Shown here: piece after piece, positions 35,346-46,418 of the stretch
Position numbering within the stretch: position 1 is the first letter of the stretch
Layout: the number at the start of each line of letters is the position of its first letter
Assembly: GCA_030522415.1 (NCBI GenBank)
Contig: CM060109.1
Coordinates: forward strand, 24,031,301 to 24,095,300
Direction: 5' to 3'
DNA length: 64,000 nucleotides
Source of the DNA: Channallabes apus
Taxonomy: Eukaryota > Chordata > Actinopteri > Siluriformes > Clariidae
The notes under the pieces: model-generated
What the model saw: only the letters and a program-made list of their open reading frames with translations
Told to the model about the DNA's origin: nothing
Database searches by the model: none
Program-made: the position numbers and the translations under genes

Positions 35346-37966
35346 TCAAGCTTCACTCTCGCCGCCAGAGCCACTCTGGTTCTCCTCCTCCTCCATGATG
35401 GGCACGATCAGGTTGTCCTTTGACATCAGGCTGTACTTCATTACAAAGCGGGTGAAGCGGTGACACAAAAACGTCTCGTTCTGTAAGTGATATGAAAAGG
35501 GTGATGTGCATTTTCATATAATAACTGCCTCTGATAAGTACTACTGTTCCTCAGAAAGAGAAACTTTCCTGGAATTCTCATCCCGTAAACATCATTAAAG
35601 GATTACTTTTGCCAAAAAAAAAAAGTTAATGCGGGACAGGTTTTCTAAAGCATTGCCCAAAAGGTCTGCCTACCTTGTTCTCAAATGCACAAACTAAGCA
35701 ATAGTTATATTTATACGTGTTCACATTGACATGGTTATATGTCCAGGGCAGTATTGCATCCTTAGTTAAATACTGTCTCAGGATGCCCCCTATTGATCAA
35801 GCTAAAAAATGCTATTCAAACATGACTTCCTCTAAACCTTCCAAAAACAGCAACACAAAGTTGAACATGCCAGAAATTATCTGCTGACCTCGTATGTGTC
35901 GAATATTTGCCGGTGGTGAAAATAAGCATGGGAGAAGATCCTGTAGATGCGACGACAAACTGAGCCCAGCTTCGCCACTGAGGACTCCTTAATGCTGACG
36001 CTGTACAGTGAGAACACCACGCTCATGAGCGCAGCAATAGTGAGTGATACACAACACAGACATATGCAGCAATGAGTAGGGCTTAAAAGTCGTAATCATT
36101 TGCATCTCCAGCCCGTTTATCCACATTCCATGATACAAAGAATGGCAGCTTAGCAGGGGAAGCACTCACCGACTAGGGAAATACTTATTGCTGTTGAGAA
36201 GGCATGCTGCACCATCCAGAGTGTGCCTGGTGTAGTCAATGGCAGGACACTGAACAGGAGAAAGAGATGTTAAGATGTGATACAGTAATCCTGTAGTATC
36301 TTATCATTGTAGCTAGAAGCACGACAATGATAGCACAATCATAACAGCCATGGATTATTCATGCTTGTTCTCAAGGAGCCAAATTAACACACAGGCAACA
36401 CTGCATCAAGCTACATTTACATGGACAATATTTCTTTAATTCAATTGAAATCATTTCGATTGGAGATTACAACTGAACTGTTTACATGGAATCTGATCTG
36501 ATAAGGATGTCTGTTGTTCTGAGGTATTTACACAACATGTTTGGTATCACGATGTGATTGGTAACTTATTCTCATTATTAGTGGAATATTAGAGTTTATT
36601 AAACGCATCTTCAGAGGGGTCATGTTTGTCCGGGGAAAAAATTAAATGATGATAAGGCAGCACACTTTGATGGTACTGTTGTAAATTAGATTCACTAAAA
36701 GCAAAGCCTACTTACTGAATATTCCATGACTATACCAGTGTCCCCATATTTGTGTGGGTTTCCTCAATCTTCTCTGGTTTCCTCCCAAAACTGGCAATAG
36801 GTGGACATGCTATGCTAAATTGCCCCATTTGTGAATTAGTGTGTAAATAGTTTGTGCATAGTACCCTTTGACAATCTAGCATCCCATCCAGGGTGTATTC
36901 ACTGTGGGATCCTCAACATACCTGACTTGAATAAATCAGCTAAAGGAGATCAGCTATCATTGTTTCCAGTCTCCTCCAATAAATTACAGTCCAGCTGATT
37001 ATGGGATATGTAGCACTGCAAAACCTATATGTATGATGCCTTTAAAAATATATATATACACTGTGCAATAGTCCGTTCACTACTTCTAAACATAAAACTT
37101 AATAAATAAATAACATTACAGAAAAATATTTGCAAGAGTGACAAACTTATCAGTGACATTCTCCAGCATGCTCAGTAAAACCTCTGATTACTGAATTTGG
37201 ATGCTACTGATTATTTTGAAGCAAAGCATTCTTACAACAAATAGTGTTTATTTTATTACTCTTTAGAAGAAGTTTCTTTAATGGAAAAAATGTTTTTAAA
37301 GGCATCTTTGCTTATGGCATTGTTTTGCATGTGCCCAAGAGTTTCCACAGTACTGTAAGTAAAACAGCTGTTGCGTTTTACTGAGTGTACAAGCCAGGAG
37401 CCTAGTTTTTTGTTTCTAAAAACTGGTCTGTTATGTAATATATTACTTTTTTACAGGCATGCAACTAGGGCTGCAACAACTAATCGATAAAATCGATAAT
37501 TATCGAGAATGAAATTCGTTGTCAACGAATGCCGTTATCGATTAGTTGGGCTGCTCACGTTATTGAGAAGCGCGACCACAAGATACATAAAGACACACAA
37601 ACACACACATGGAGGTTACAGAAGTGTTTGCAGGAACAAGCGCGCGTGCCAAGTCCTCCCAGGTACAGTATGGCAGCAATTTACATTAAACGCCTCTTAT
37701 CAGGCGTTAAAATCGGGAGTTCGTAGTGTCCGGTGAGCACGGATGAAGCACCGAGGGTTGCATGCAGCTTTTTTCTTGGCGCTCAAATCCCAACAAACGC
37801 AAGGAAAACACTCCTAGTGCGTTTTCTTCACGTTCATTTTACACTTCGGAGGACCGGATATATCCCATCATCCTACGGGCTATACAGAGGGAAATGCGGT
37901 AAAAGGGCAAAATAAACAGAGTGAACCCAGTAGCGGCGAGTTTTTTCTCTCTCCCTTACGAGAATG

Positions 37967-38021
<55 letters not shown>

Positions 38022-38249
38022 ATTATTATTTTTTTTAATTGAGACAACAACAACAAAAAAGGATAAAATACACGAGAGGATCGAAATAATGTATAAACCG
38101 TGAAAAGCATGTAGCAAGAGACACTTCAATTAAAAATAATATAATAATCTAGAAGTCTGTTATTCTTCTTCTTAAGTTGAATTAATTTAAGAGAATTAAA
38201 AACTGAGGTTATTCTTAACAACTGAATGTCAGTGTATTTTTTAACTATG

Positions 38250-38303
<54 letters not shown>

Positions 38304-41300
38304 TATATATATATATATATATCAAACTTTAAACATTTTTGTTTTTAACAGTAATTGCAGATGGCAACTTGACAGTGTGTCTATGTAAAACTGTCAACTT
38401 GCCGTCTGCAATTATTGTTAAAAACAAAAATGTTGATTTACATAAAATAAGGTTTAAATCTCAAAATTAAAGATCATTAAACTCTATGTGGCTATTGCAT
38501 TTTTTAAAGTTTACTTTCATACATAAATAATACCCCGATTTATGGTTTTATATAGTTAAGCAAAACATTAAATTAAAGCGTTGAGTTTTTAGCCGATTAA
38601 TCAAAGAAAAAAAATGTATAATAATAATAATCGGCCAACTAATCGATTATCAAAATAATCGTTAGTTGCAGCCCTACATGCAACTATTCCTCTGTAATTT
38701 TATTTGGACCCAAGCACTATACATTAGCCCTAAGTTGTCATAGTGTGTGAGGGGCCTCTTGTTCTACTAATAATTTTTTTTTTAGGGCCCAAGTACTATG
38801 ACATAAGCCCTATGTTGTGAGTGTAAGGGCCCACTTGTTCTAATAATTTTTTACAGCATTCGGGGTTTTTTAAGGGTCTTAGCATGCTCAAAAAGTCATG
38901 CTATTTGGCAGACAGGTTAGAATCTGCTGCCATTAGAATGCTTGAGAGTTTAGGCCCTAGTTGTGGCACAGGATTTTGCTATAAAGCTCATATGCACTTG
39001 CACGCGTGCACATGAAAGCCAGTACACATATAGAGCTTGTACAGCTGAACAACTTTAGCACTGCAGGTCATGGGCTCCACTTAACAGGAAGTCAAGTTAT
39101 TTTGGGTCGTTTGCAAAATGCACCTAATGGATTTTGATGTACCCCTCCTAGAGGATTTATACTAGTCACAACAAACCAGGCTTTTTTAAACCAGGCAATT
39201 GCATCTGAGGGATTTTTGACAACTCAGCCGTTACGATGTCTTAAACGTATGCCAAAACATTATTAATAACTTTGTGTGACTTTATATTAAGTGACATTGC
39301 ATTGAGTGACATCATAGCGTGAAACCTTTTTCCAGCATGTGGGGCTTTTTGGAGATCTAAACATAAAATGTCCGCTTTTCTAAAATTATGTTTGTTTGTA
39401 TTAGGATTTATTTCCATATCAGCTTCCCAAGCTATTTCATGGCAGATTCATATCAAATATTAAGCTGGTTTATTCGAACCAATATTATATTATGTTATTA
39501 TGTAAGTGATTTAAAGAGTTGTGGGAAAGTAAAAAATATATTATAATAATAGATAAAAATAAATAAATATCACATTATAGCATGACCTTGGCCAGAAGAA
39601 CAAGATTTTACATTAGATTCTTTAGGTGCACTTTAGATAGAAATTGTAAACGTTTTTCGGGTTTTGTCTTGCAGAATGTTTTTTAAAACTTGTTCTGGTA
39701 GAATTTGTTTTCTTATGGTATTAAAACTTGGGCAGTCCAAAAGTATGTGCTTTATGGTTAGAGTAGTTCTACAGCGCTAACATTTTGGAGCTTCTTCATC
39801 CTTTAATAAATACGCATGGGTTAAATTTGTATGGCCTATACGGCACTTTGTATACAAGACCTGGTCGTGTCTTGATTCGAATGGGTGATAGTTTCTTTTT
39901 CCTACCACTGGGTAAATTTCAAATAATTTGTTGTTTTGGTATTGTTCCCTTTTTGCTTGCCATTTATTTAATATATATTGATTTATCAATAGTTTGAGGT
40001 CAGAGGGTGGGATTTGGCATACGCTGTTGTTCCTTTCCTGTAATTCCACCATGTCCTGGAATCCAGTAGAAGATAGTATTATGATGGTTCTTCTATAGTT
40101 GGTTTGCCTTGATTAATACATCAATGATTATTGTGTGATTTGTTTTCATAGACTCCAAAGCTTGTAAGCAGGATTTTGAGTTGGTAAATACTCTAAAATG
40201 GTAAAATGGTCATAATGGTATTGGTATGTGCCCACTGTCACCATTGACTTTCTGGTGTGTCTGTGTGGCAATGGAGCAGGGTGCTTGGGACATGAAAAAA
40301 ATATTTTTACTAAAAAAATTTATGGTGCAAAGACTTTTGAATAGTACTGGATGCAGCATTTTAAGCATCCATTAGATTTGAAAAGCTTTTGTCTTTACAA
40401 AAACACCCACTGTATGTAGCATCTTTGATGTTTCAGACACAATGATAGCAAGGTGCACATTATACTCACTTCTTTTGGAGTCTTGTGGGCGGCACACAAA
40501 AAGATCCACTGCTCAGTGGCAGTCATCTGGGTGCACGTGTCTGGGTGGCACTCGGTCTGCATGCACAAAGAGAGACAAAGAGACAATTACTCAGTAGACA
40601 AAGGCACACAACTGGGTCAACATGGGTGGTGCCACTATTTTACCTATTCAAGCAGTACCTGATGACTATGCATCAATTTATACAAAATACAATTTAAACT
40701 AAATACAAATATAAAATGGAGATTACCTGGAGTTTTACAGCCAAGCCGTTGAGTTCCAAACAAAATTGCCTGGAAAAATGTCAACAATGTCACTTTGAGA
40801 AATAAAAAAAATAAAAATAAAAAAAAAAAAAGACTACCATCTCAGTGTTGTTCCAGGATATTTAAATAAACATTACCTGAGATGCTCATACTTCCACACT
40901 CCTTCATCCTGACCTTCAGGAGGCTCCAAGATCTTCTCTATGTTGGAGCAGTCTGAGCGAATGTTCTGCTGAATATACTACGAGAGACAAAAACATCATA
41001 ACATGTAGCAAGACATAAAGAGCAGCTTATTAAAGCATTTATGTTGGTATAGTAATACGATGATGTGTGATGCAGTACTGTTACCACCCTGTGAATTATA
41101 TATATATATATTATAATTAGATATTATATTTCTATTAAAGAATGCCATACTGGTTTTTTTTTCTTCTTGGATTATTATGTTTACTTTGTGTTTCATTTCC
41201 ATTACAGTCGTTGCAAACTAATGTTTATTTATTTTCTCTTGAAGTTATGAGAAAAAAAAAAAAAAAGAGAGAGAAACCACTCCCATGTTGGAAAACGTAA

Positions 41301-41730
41301 AAAAGCTGCAGGCTGACCGCTGATTATTACCAAACACTGGCACTGGAGACTCCTTTCAAACATATTAAATTGTCTTCTCACAGAAAGCTTCATCATAAGC
41401 AAAGACATGTGCTTTCCTTGTTAAACAAGAACACCTTTTTAAAAAATCGTTCATCAATGACTTCACACCCACAAACACAAGTAATTTCCAAGTGAGGTTC
41501 AAGAACACCCATGAATCCATGAAGCATAACCAGGTCCAAGGAGCCTTTCTTCACTTAATTATTTATTAGTGCTAATCACAGCACACATTATCAATGTTGT
41601 TATTATAACAAATAAATAATATTTAGGGATCCATGTAGAGTCAATTAAGGCTTACAGATCAGGAATGGAAAAATATAGCTCTAAAATATATATTTCTGAA
41701 AAAAAAAATGCAAATAATATACCTCTCTGT

Positions 41731-41774
<44 letters not shown>

Positions 41775-44114
41775 TAGATTATTGTGCAGTATGCATATAT
41801 TAGATTATTATTGTGCAGTTTTTTTTTGTTTTTTTTTTCAAATAAATTACTACCATACACAAAATAGGATTTACTGATTAAATTAAATGAAAAATTATTA
41901 TAATATTGTTGTCCTAGATAATGATAACAGATATACAAATTCCTTTTTTCGTGCTTCATTTTTTTTTTTCCATGGGAAATTTTGCATGTCCACTTCCGGC
42001 AAAGTGATGACCCATTGTTCACTTGTTTCCTTTTGTTTCCTTGAACATTGTTCAGTTCCCTTTGAACAGTTTCGCTCCCTTTCAGTTTGGAATCAGACTT
42101 AACTTGGCAGTGTAGCACTCGTCATAGGGGACTTCAAATCGATCTAAACTTAGCCGTGGTCTGTTAAAGTTGGTGTTGAACTTAAATGTCCTGCACAGAG
42201 CCCTGAACTCAACCACTCTGAACAACTCAGTGCCTGATTTCTCTTATGCTCTTTTGACTGAACAAACACAAATGCCCAGAGTCCAACAATACAACATTCA
42301 AGTGGAAGGCCTTGCCAGAGAAGTGTAGGTTATAATAACAGGAAAGTGGGACTCAATCTGGAATGGAATGTTCAACAAGTACAGGTAGAGTACCAGTCAA
42401 AATCTGGACACAACTTTTAATTCCATGGTTTGATTTAATGATTCATTTTCTATATTTTAGAACAATACTGGAGATTTCACACCTATGAAATAACACCTAA
42501 GGAATTAGATAATTAAGTAACAATAACAGTCAGCTATTTTGAAACATGAAGGTCACTATTTCTGGAATAGTTCTTGCAAGAACAGTATTGTCAAGTGCAT
42601 TTGCAAAACCCATCAAGCACCATGATGAATCCGGCTCTCATGTAGACCATCCCAGAAAAGCAAGAGCAAAACTTACCTCTGCTGCAGAGAACCAGCCACA
42701 GAAATCACCAATTAACAGCACCTCAGATTATAATGGCTTTACAGAGATAATAGGCTTTTAATAGATAGCAGACGCATCTCAAAAGCAACTGTTCAAAGGA
42801 TATTATTGCATATTTGGGATGCCTTAGGCACGTAGAAAGAAAGAAATATCAGGAAAGACCATGGAATTAGAGGGTGTGTCCAAACTCCTGAGTGGTAGTG
42901 TAGGTGCGATAGTGACATGTCCACCATCTGTCTTTTGTATAGTCCTCAATACAAAAGACAAGAACTCGCTGTCTATACCACTTATCCTTATCGCAAAAAC
43001 TTTAGAGTACAGAGCAAGGAACACCCTGGACGGGGTGCCAATCCATTGCAGGGCACACAAACACTATGGGAAATTTTAGGAGCCAAAATTAGCCTAGTCT
43101 GCATGGGAGAAAACTGGTGGAAACCCACCGAGCGCATGGAGAACATGCAAACTCCATGTTCACAGACCCAAGGTGGTAATCAAACCCGGACCCTGGGGGT
43201 GCAAAGTGACAATACTAAACCATAAGAAAGCCTGCATAAATGCACAAAGTATCCTGAGTGTGATAGACCTTAAAGGTTTGGTTTTGAGCAGCACACACCT
43301 GTTGCACTGCCAGAGTGCTGTCCATCTCCTCAAAAGACTCATCGGGCCAGTTGTAGAAGTCCTGGTACAATGAAGAAAACACACAGATTTAGGATTTAAG
43401 GCAGCACATAAAAATGCCTGAGAAATCGAGACACATTAAAACCCTATTAAAGGCAAATAAATTAGATAAATTATAATAAATAATGCAGTACGGTATAATG
43501 ATTTTCTTGCTTCTGCTTATCCGGATACGCTTCCTAAGACGAGCATTAACTGGTGAGCTGGTGAATTAGTCATCAAGCTAATTCACAATTTATAGGCACT
43601 AATTACAAATTTTATTTTATATCTCCTTGATTCAATTCTGCTATAGTCCTAAACAAAACAGATCACCTGAGATACTGTATTGTTATTATTATTTAGCAGG
43701 TAAGTGCTATTTTGAATATGGCTAAGCTGTTTACCAGTAAGCTAAGTGGCTAATAAACAATGCAAGATAAAACAACGTCGAGTCTGAAGCGAGTAGATGA
43801 AGTGAAAACATCTAAACAAACGTGTAATTAAAGACACTATAACGGTCACAGACAGAGTGACTGAGCTTTCAGCGTCCATGTCCAGTGATTTGAGCAGACT
43901 AGCCTGCTAGCGTTAGCGAGTCGAGCTTCAACTTTAAACCACCTCAAACGAGTTAGCTAGTCACCCGTATCATTAGCCTTCACCGATCTTAAATCATATA
44001 ATTATTTTCTCAGCAGGTTTCTTGGTTGAATCCCCGTGTCCGTATGTTGTGTACCTTCGCCTTGGTGCCCGGTCTGTTCCTCCTCAGAACGGTTGTCCCC
44101 TCCGCCATGACCAT
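35346..44114 (-). CDS. MOB4: MOB kinase activator-like 4 (phocein), eight coding exons
   Basis: MOB4 is a non-catalytic subunit of the STRIPAK complex of PP2A, striatins and GCK kinases. Coding exons in transcript order: 44114-44055, 43361-43299, 40977-40877, 40769-40727, 40556-40470, 36249-36170, 36000-35889 and 35480-35346. All splice sites are GT-AG, phases join, and the total of 681 bases gives 226 residues against 225 in human. The start reads [20 protein letters not shown], almost as in mammals. The zinc site of the MOB fold is intact: Cys92 and Cys97 in ECHPDTC, and His169 and His174 in SHAYFHH. Only the acidic C-terminus ([15 protein letters not shown]) differs clearly from human. It is tail to tail with RFTN2 and in the same direction as HSPE1 upstream; HSPE1-MOB4 readthrough is known in human. 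Confidence 0.97.
36740..36990 (+). mobile_element. Degraded SINE body in MOB4 intron 5
   Basis: The order GTGTGGGTTTCCTC, TGGTTTCCTCCCA, AAATTGCCCCATTTGTGAAT and CATCCAGGGTGTATTC follows the body of a V-SINE-like fish repeat. The tRNA-like head is missing and divergence is high. Confidence 0.55.
37466..38676. mobile_element. hAT non-autonomous element in MOB4 intron 5
   Basis: Ends TAGGGCTGCAACAACTAATC and AGTTGCAGCCCTA are flanked by a perfect 8-bp duplication, CATGCAAC (37458-37465 and 38677-38684). The subterminal sequence matches the element at 22430-24663 but in the opposite orientation. It contains (AT)n at about 37970-38018 and 38298-38322 and (GT)n at 38251-38293. No transposase is seen. 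Confidence 0.9.
38685..39590. repeat. Repetitive tract with a tandem duplication
   Basis: Two units of about 80 bases at 38705-38850 share CCCAAGCACTAT or CCCAAGTACTAT, followed by TAAGCCCTA and TTGTTCTA. The sequence that follows (TGCTCAAAAAGTCATGCTAT and beyond) looks like a diverged dispersed repeat. I cannot name the family. Confidence 0.5.
39600..40190 (-). pseudogene. LINE fragment: RNase H domain and C-terminus
   Basis: Minus-strand reading in two or more frames gives an RNase H-like block (SKSCLQAL, then WIPGHGGI) and downstream [12 protein letters not shown], then [20 protein letters not shown], then [11 protein letters not shown]. These are typical of RNase H-bearing non-LTR retrotransposons (I/Nimb type). 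Stops and frame changes make it dead. It lies in MOB4 intron 5. Confidence 0.75.
41000..42385 (-). other. MOB4 intron 2, right of exon 3
   Basis: Short AT-repeats occur at about 41098-41110 and 41734-41770, with several A- and T-tracts. I see no gene or clear mobile element here. Confidence 0.45.
42386..42902 (+). mobile_element. Tc1-like element remnant in MOB4 intron 2
   Basis: The ends, GAGTACCAGTCAAAATCTGG on the left and the reverse complement of CTCCTGAGTGGTAGTG on the right, are imperfect inverted repeats next to TA (42386-42387 and 42901-42902). The inside carries plus-strand pieces of a Tc1 transposase DNA-binding half, such as [13 protein letters not shown] and PINSTSD. About 500 bases remain of the usual 1.5 kb. 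Confidence 0.65.
42960..43228 (-). mobile_element. SINE, minus strand, tRNA-like head at right
   Basis: Read on the minus strand, the right end has a B-box-like GGTTTGATTACC (about 43182) followed by the usual fish SINE body, ending on the left near CAGGGTGTTCC. It lies just downstream of MOB4 exon 2 in transcript order. Confidence 0.65.
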
Positions 44115-44445
44115 CTCGACCGACTAATGGCGTGCGCGCGCCTCTAGCGGTCGTCTTTGGTATTGCTACTACTACACTGGAGTGACGGTGGAAATATCGA
44201 GCGGTGACTGAAATGTCCCGTAAAATGGCGTCGAAATTCATTTTCTTTTGCTGTTTGTGTGTTGTTTTTTTTAGCTCTGTGGTATGGACTACTGTACTGT
44301 ACAGTGCTCATAAGCCAACAAAAGTAACGCCCTTATCTTAGAGTTCTATATAAAGACATATATATATATATATATATATATACACAAGTTTTATACAGCT
44401 GCTGGTCTTCTCCGTATAATACCGCTCTTTACTTATACGGAGGAC

Positions 44446-44620
44446 GGGGCACTGGTGGCTCAATGTTGTTCAGTGGTTCACCTGCTATGCGGACGGCATG
44501 GGTTCGAATCCCAGCCAGTGGCTACTCGATGCAGTGCTCGGATAAATTGTGAGGGTATCCGGCGTAAAACCTGCATCAGGCGACCCCTTGTTAGGAGAAG
44601 CCGAAAGACCAACAACATAC
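44446..44620 (+). mobile_element. tRNA-derived SINE
   Basis: The head starts GGGGCACTGGTGGCTCAATG and contains a perfect B box, GGTTCGAATCC, at 44501-44511. The 3' domain, with TATCCGGCGTAAAACCTGC and GAAAGACCAACAAC, is shared with fragments at 12440-12575, 51998-52086 and 59331-59511. It lies upstream of MOB4. It is a SINE and not a tRNA gene, because the cloverleaf is incomplete. Confidence 0.8.
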
Positions 44621-44689
44621 TGTATACGAAGATGGAGTGATTAGCACTTGAATGTTTCAATTAATGACTATACAGTAGTACTCAATACA

Positions 44690-45096
44690 AAAGAGTAACT
44701 TGTGTTATGCTACGATTGTTGTTTAAGTGTAGTTTCCATGCATTCACAAAACAAAAAAGAATATTGTTTAAACAGTTCATGAAATAGTATGTGTTAATCT
44801 TATTTCAATAATTTTGTTGTATCTGTTCACATTTTATTTAACTATTATTTTATCAGAAGTAGTGATGCACCTCTTTCTTCGTGATCTACAGGAATTAAAA
44901 GTGATTCTACAGTTGATCTCTGTGTCCCCTGTAGTTTGCTAATGGTTTTTCTCAAGTTTAAAGCAAAAGTTGATGTGCAAATTTCCGGATAACTCATCAG
45001 ATACTGCATAGCTGACTGTAGTCTCTCGACTTATTATACACTGAACCCATTCTGTTACCTTATAGTTTACAGTTTTATACACTGAACCCATTCTGT
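44690..45096 (+). repeat. Dispersed repeat shared with the COQ10B intron
   Basis: Segments here recur in the same order at 60530-60720 and 61321-61445: TTGTTGTTTAAGTGTAGTTT, then TCATGAAATAGTATG, then AAAGCAAAAGTTGATGTGCA. A 36-base unit (TTATACACTGAACCCATTCT and onward) is tandemly duplicated at about 45036-45110. The family is unknown. Confidence 0.6.
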
Positions 45097-45512
45097 TACC
45101 TTATAGTTACCTAGGATTAGAGACTGAGGTGGTGATTCTCTGCCCCACAAATGGTGCTTGTACAGTACGTTGAGTCTGGACTTTTTGCCCCACTGGTAAC
45201 TGTGAGGTGAGGTATACTGTGCTGTCATACTCTGATCATGTCACAGTTGTTCCTTGTTAAATGACTTCAGCTCCACCCTTTTACTTATTTTAGCTTCACA
45301 ACTGCAACATGCAATTCTCTGTATCTGAGTGTTTTATGGAAGATACCCTTATAAAGAGCAACCTACATTTCACCTCTTAATATATTTAAGCAGTTCAAGG
45401 GCCCAACATTGGCATCAACCTTGTGATTAGTATTCCAATGCCTGGACCACTGACCTACCCTTGATCCTCAAGTAAACTAAAAAGAAAAAACAAAAAATCC
45501 CAACAGTGTTGA
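45097..45512 (+). repeat. Composite repeat, copy A
   Basis: About 415 bases align with 50911-51324 in the same orientation, from CTTATAGTTACCTAGG to AAAAAGAAAAAACAAAAA. Both copies contain, at the same internal place, a minus-strand SINE-like segment (tail motif AAGGGCATCTGCCA in copy B). A tail typical of a fish SINE (TGGATAAGAGTGTCTGCCAA) follows copy A at 45589-45608. Confidence 0.8.
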
Positions 45513-45724
45513 CTCATGTGATGGTACGTCTCGTTAGTAACCTAGAGTAAGGATATATTCAAAGATGGAAACTTCTGCAAGTCGTCTGGATAAGAGTGTC
45601 TGCCAAATGCTTAAATGTAAATATTCAGGTCCAGTGCCTGAAGATCTCAAGAAAACTGAAATTAGTCATGAAACCATTGTGAAATAACTTAGTTTGTAAC
45701 AATATCCATTATCAATGTGAAAGG

Positions 45725-46060
45725 TTTAATTAGATGTGTACATTGTGGTTATAAAGGGATGCGCATGGTCAGCAAAGAAATCATTCCCCATATTATTACA
45801 ACATATCCACCAGCCTGGACTGTTGACACAAAGCAAGTTGGAGTCCATGGATGAATTTCTGACCCTAGCACCTGTGTGTCTTTGTATAATCAGATGTCCA
45901 ATCATGCCATGTCCAAAATGACAACCCCCATGTTTTTGGTTGATGTGAACATCAACCAAAGCTGCTGGGCTGTATTGACATGATTTTATGCTTGTCACTG
46001 CTGCCACATACATTAATTTGCTAATTAAATTAGATATGCTGTATTTTTTTACATTATATT
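45725..46060. mobile_element. Tc1-like transposon remnant
   Basis: Motifs such as AAAGGGATGCGCATGGTCAG, CCCCATATTATTACAACA and CACCAGCCTGGACTGTTGAC match the coding region of an abundant fish Tc1-like element as I remember it. There is no usable frame. It lies just beyond the 3' end of HSPE1. Confidence 0.4.
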
Positions 46061-46418
46061 TCAAAATGTTTGTCAATTATTTGAACTTGTAAGTAGAAAA
46101 TTATGCTACATGATAGGGTGTGCTGCAATTGGAAATTATGTCAGCACACCTTCCTGTTATTAGTTACCTGAAATACATCAATTCCAGGGCATAGTGAACA
46201 TAGCTTTCAATTAAAAGCTTTATATCAAATAGAACATACTGCATTTGAAAGAATATTCAAGAACAAGGAATCAAGATTCCCTCAAATTCACTTTATTAAT
46301 ATAACAAAGTATGATCGTAATTATTTACAACATAGAAAAAAACAAAAAAAAAAAATGGAAAAAGAAGCAACCACTTCTTGGGGATCACAAGTGTGGTTAT
46401 TATAAACACTACAACAGA

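Noticed and set aside
39785..39997. Plus-strand ORF in MOB4 intron
   Set aside because: It is the antisense shadow of the LINE RNase H fragment on the minus strand.
44446..44520. Possible tRNA gene because of a perfect B box
   Set aside because: The cloverleaf is incomplete and a SINE 3' domain follows directly.
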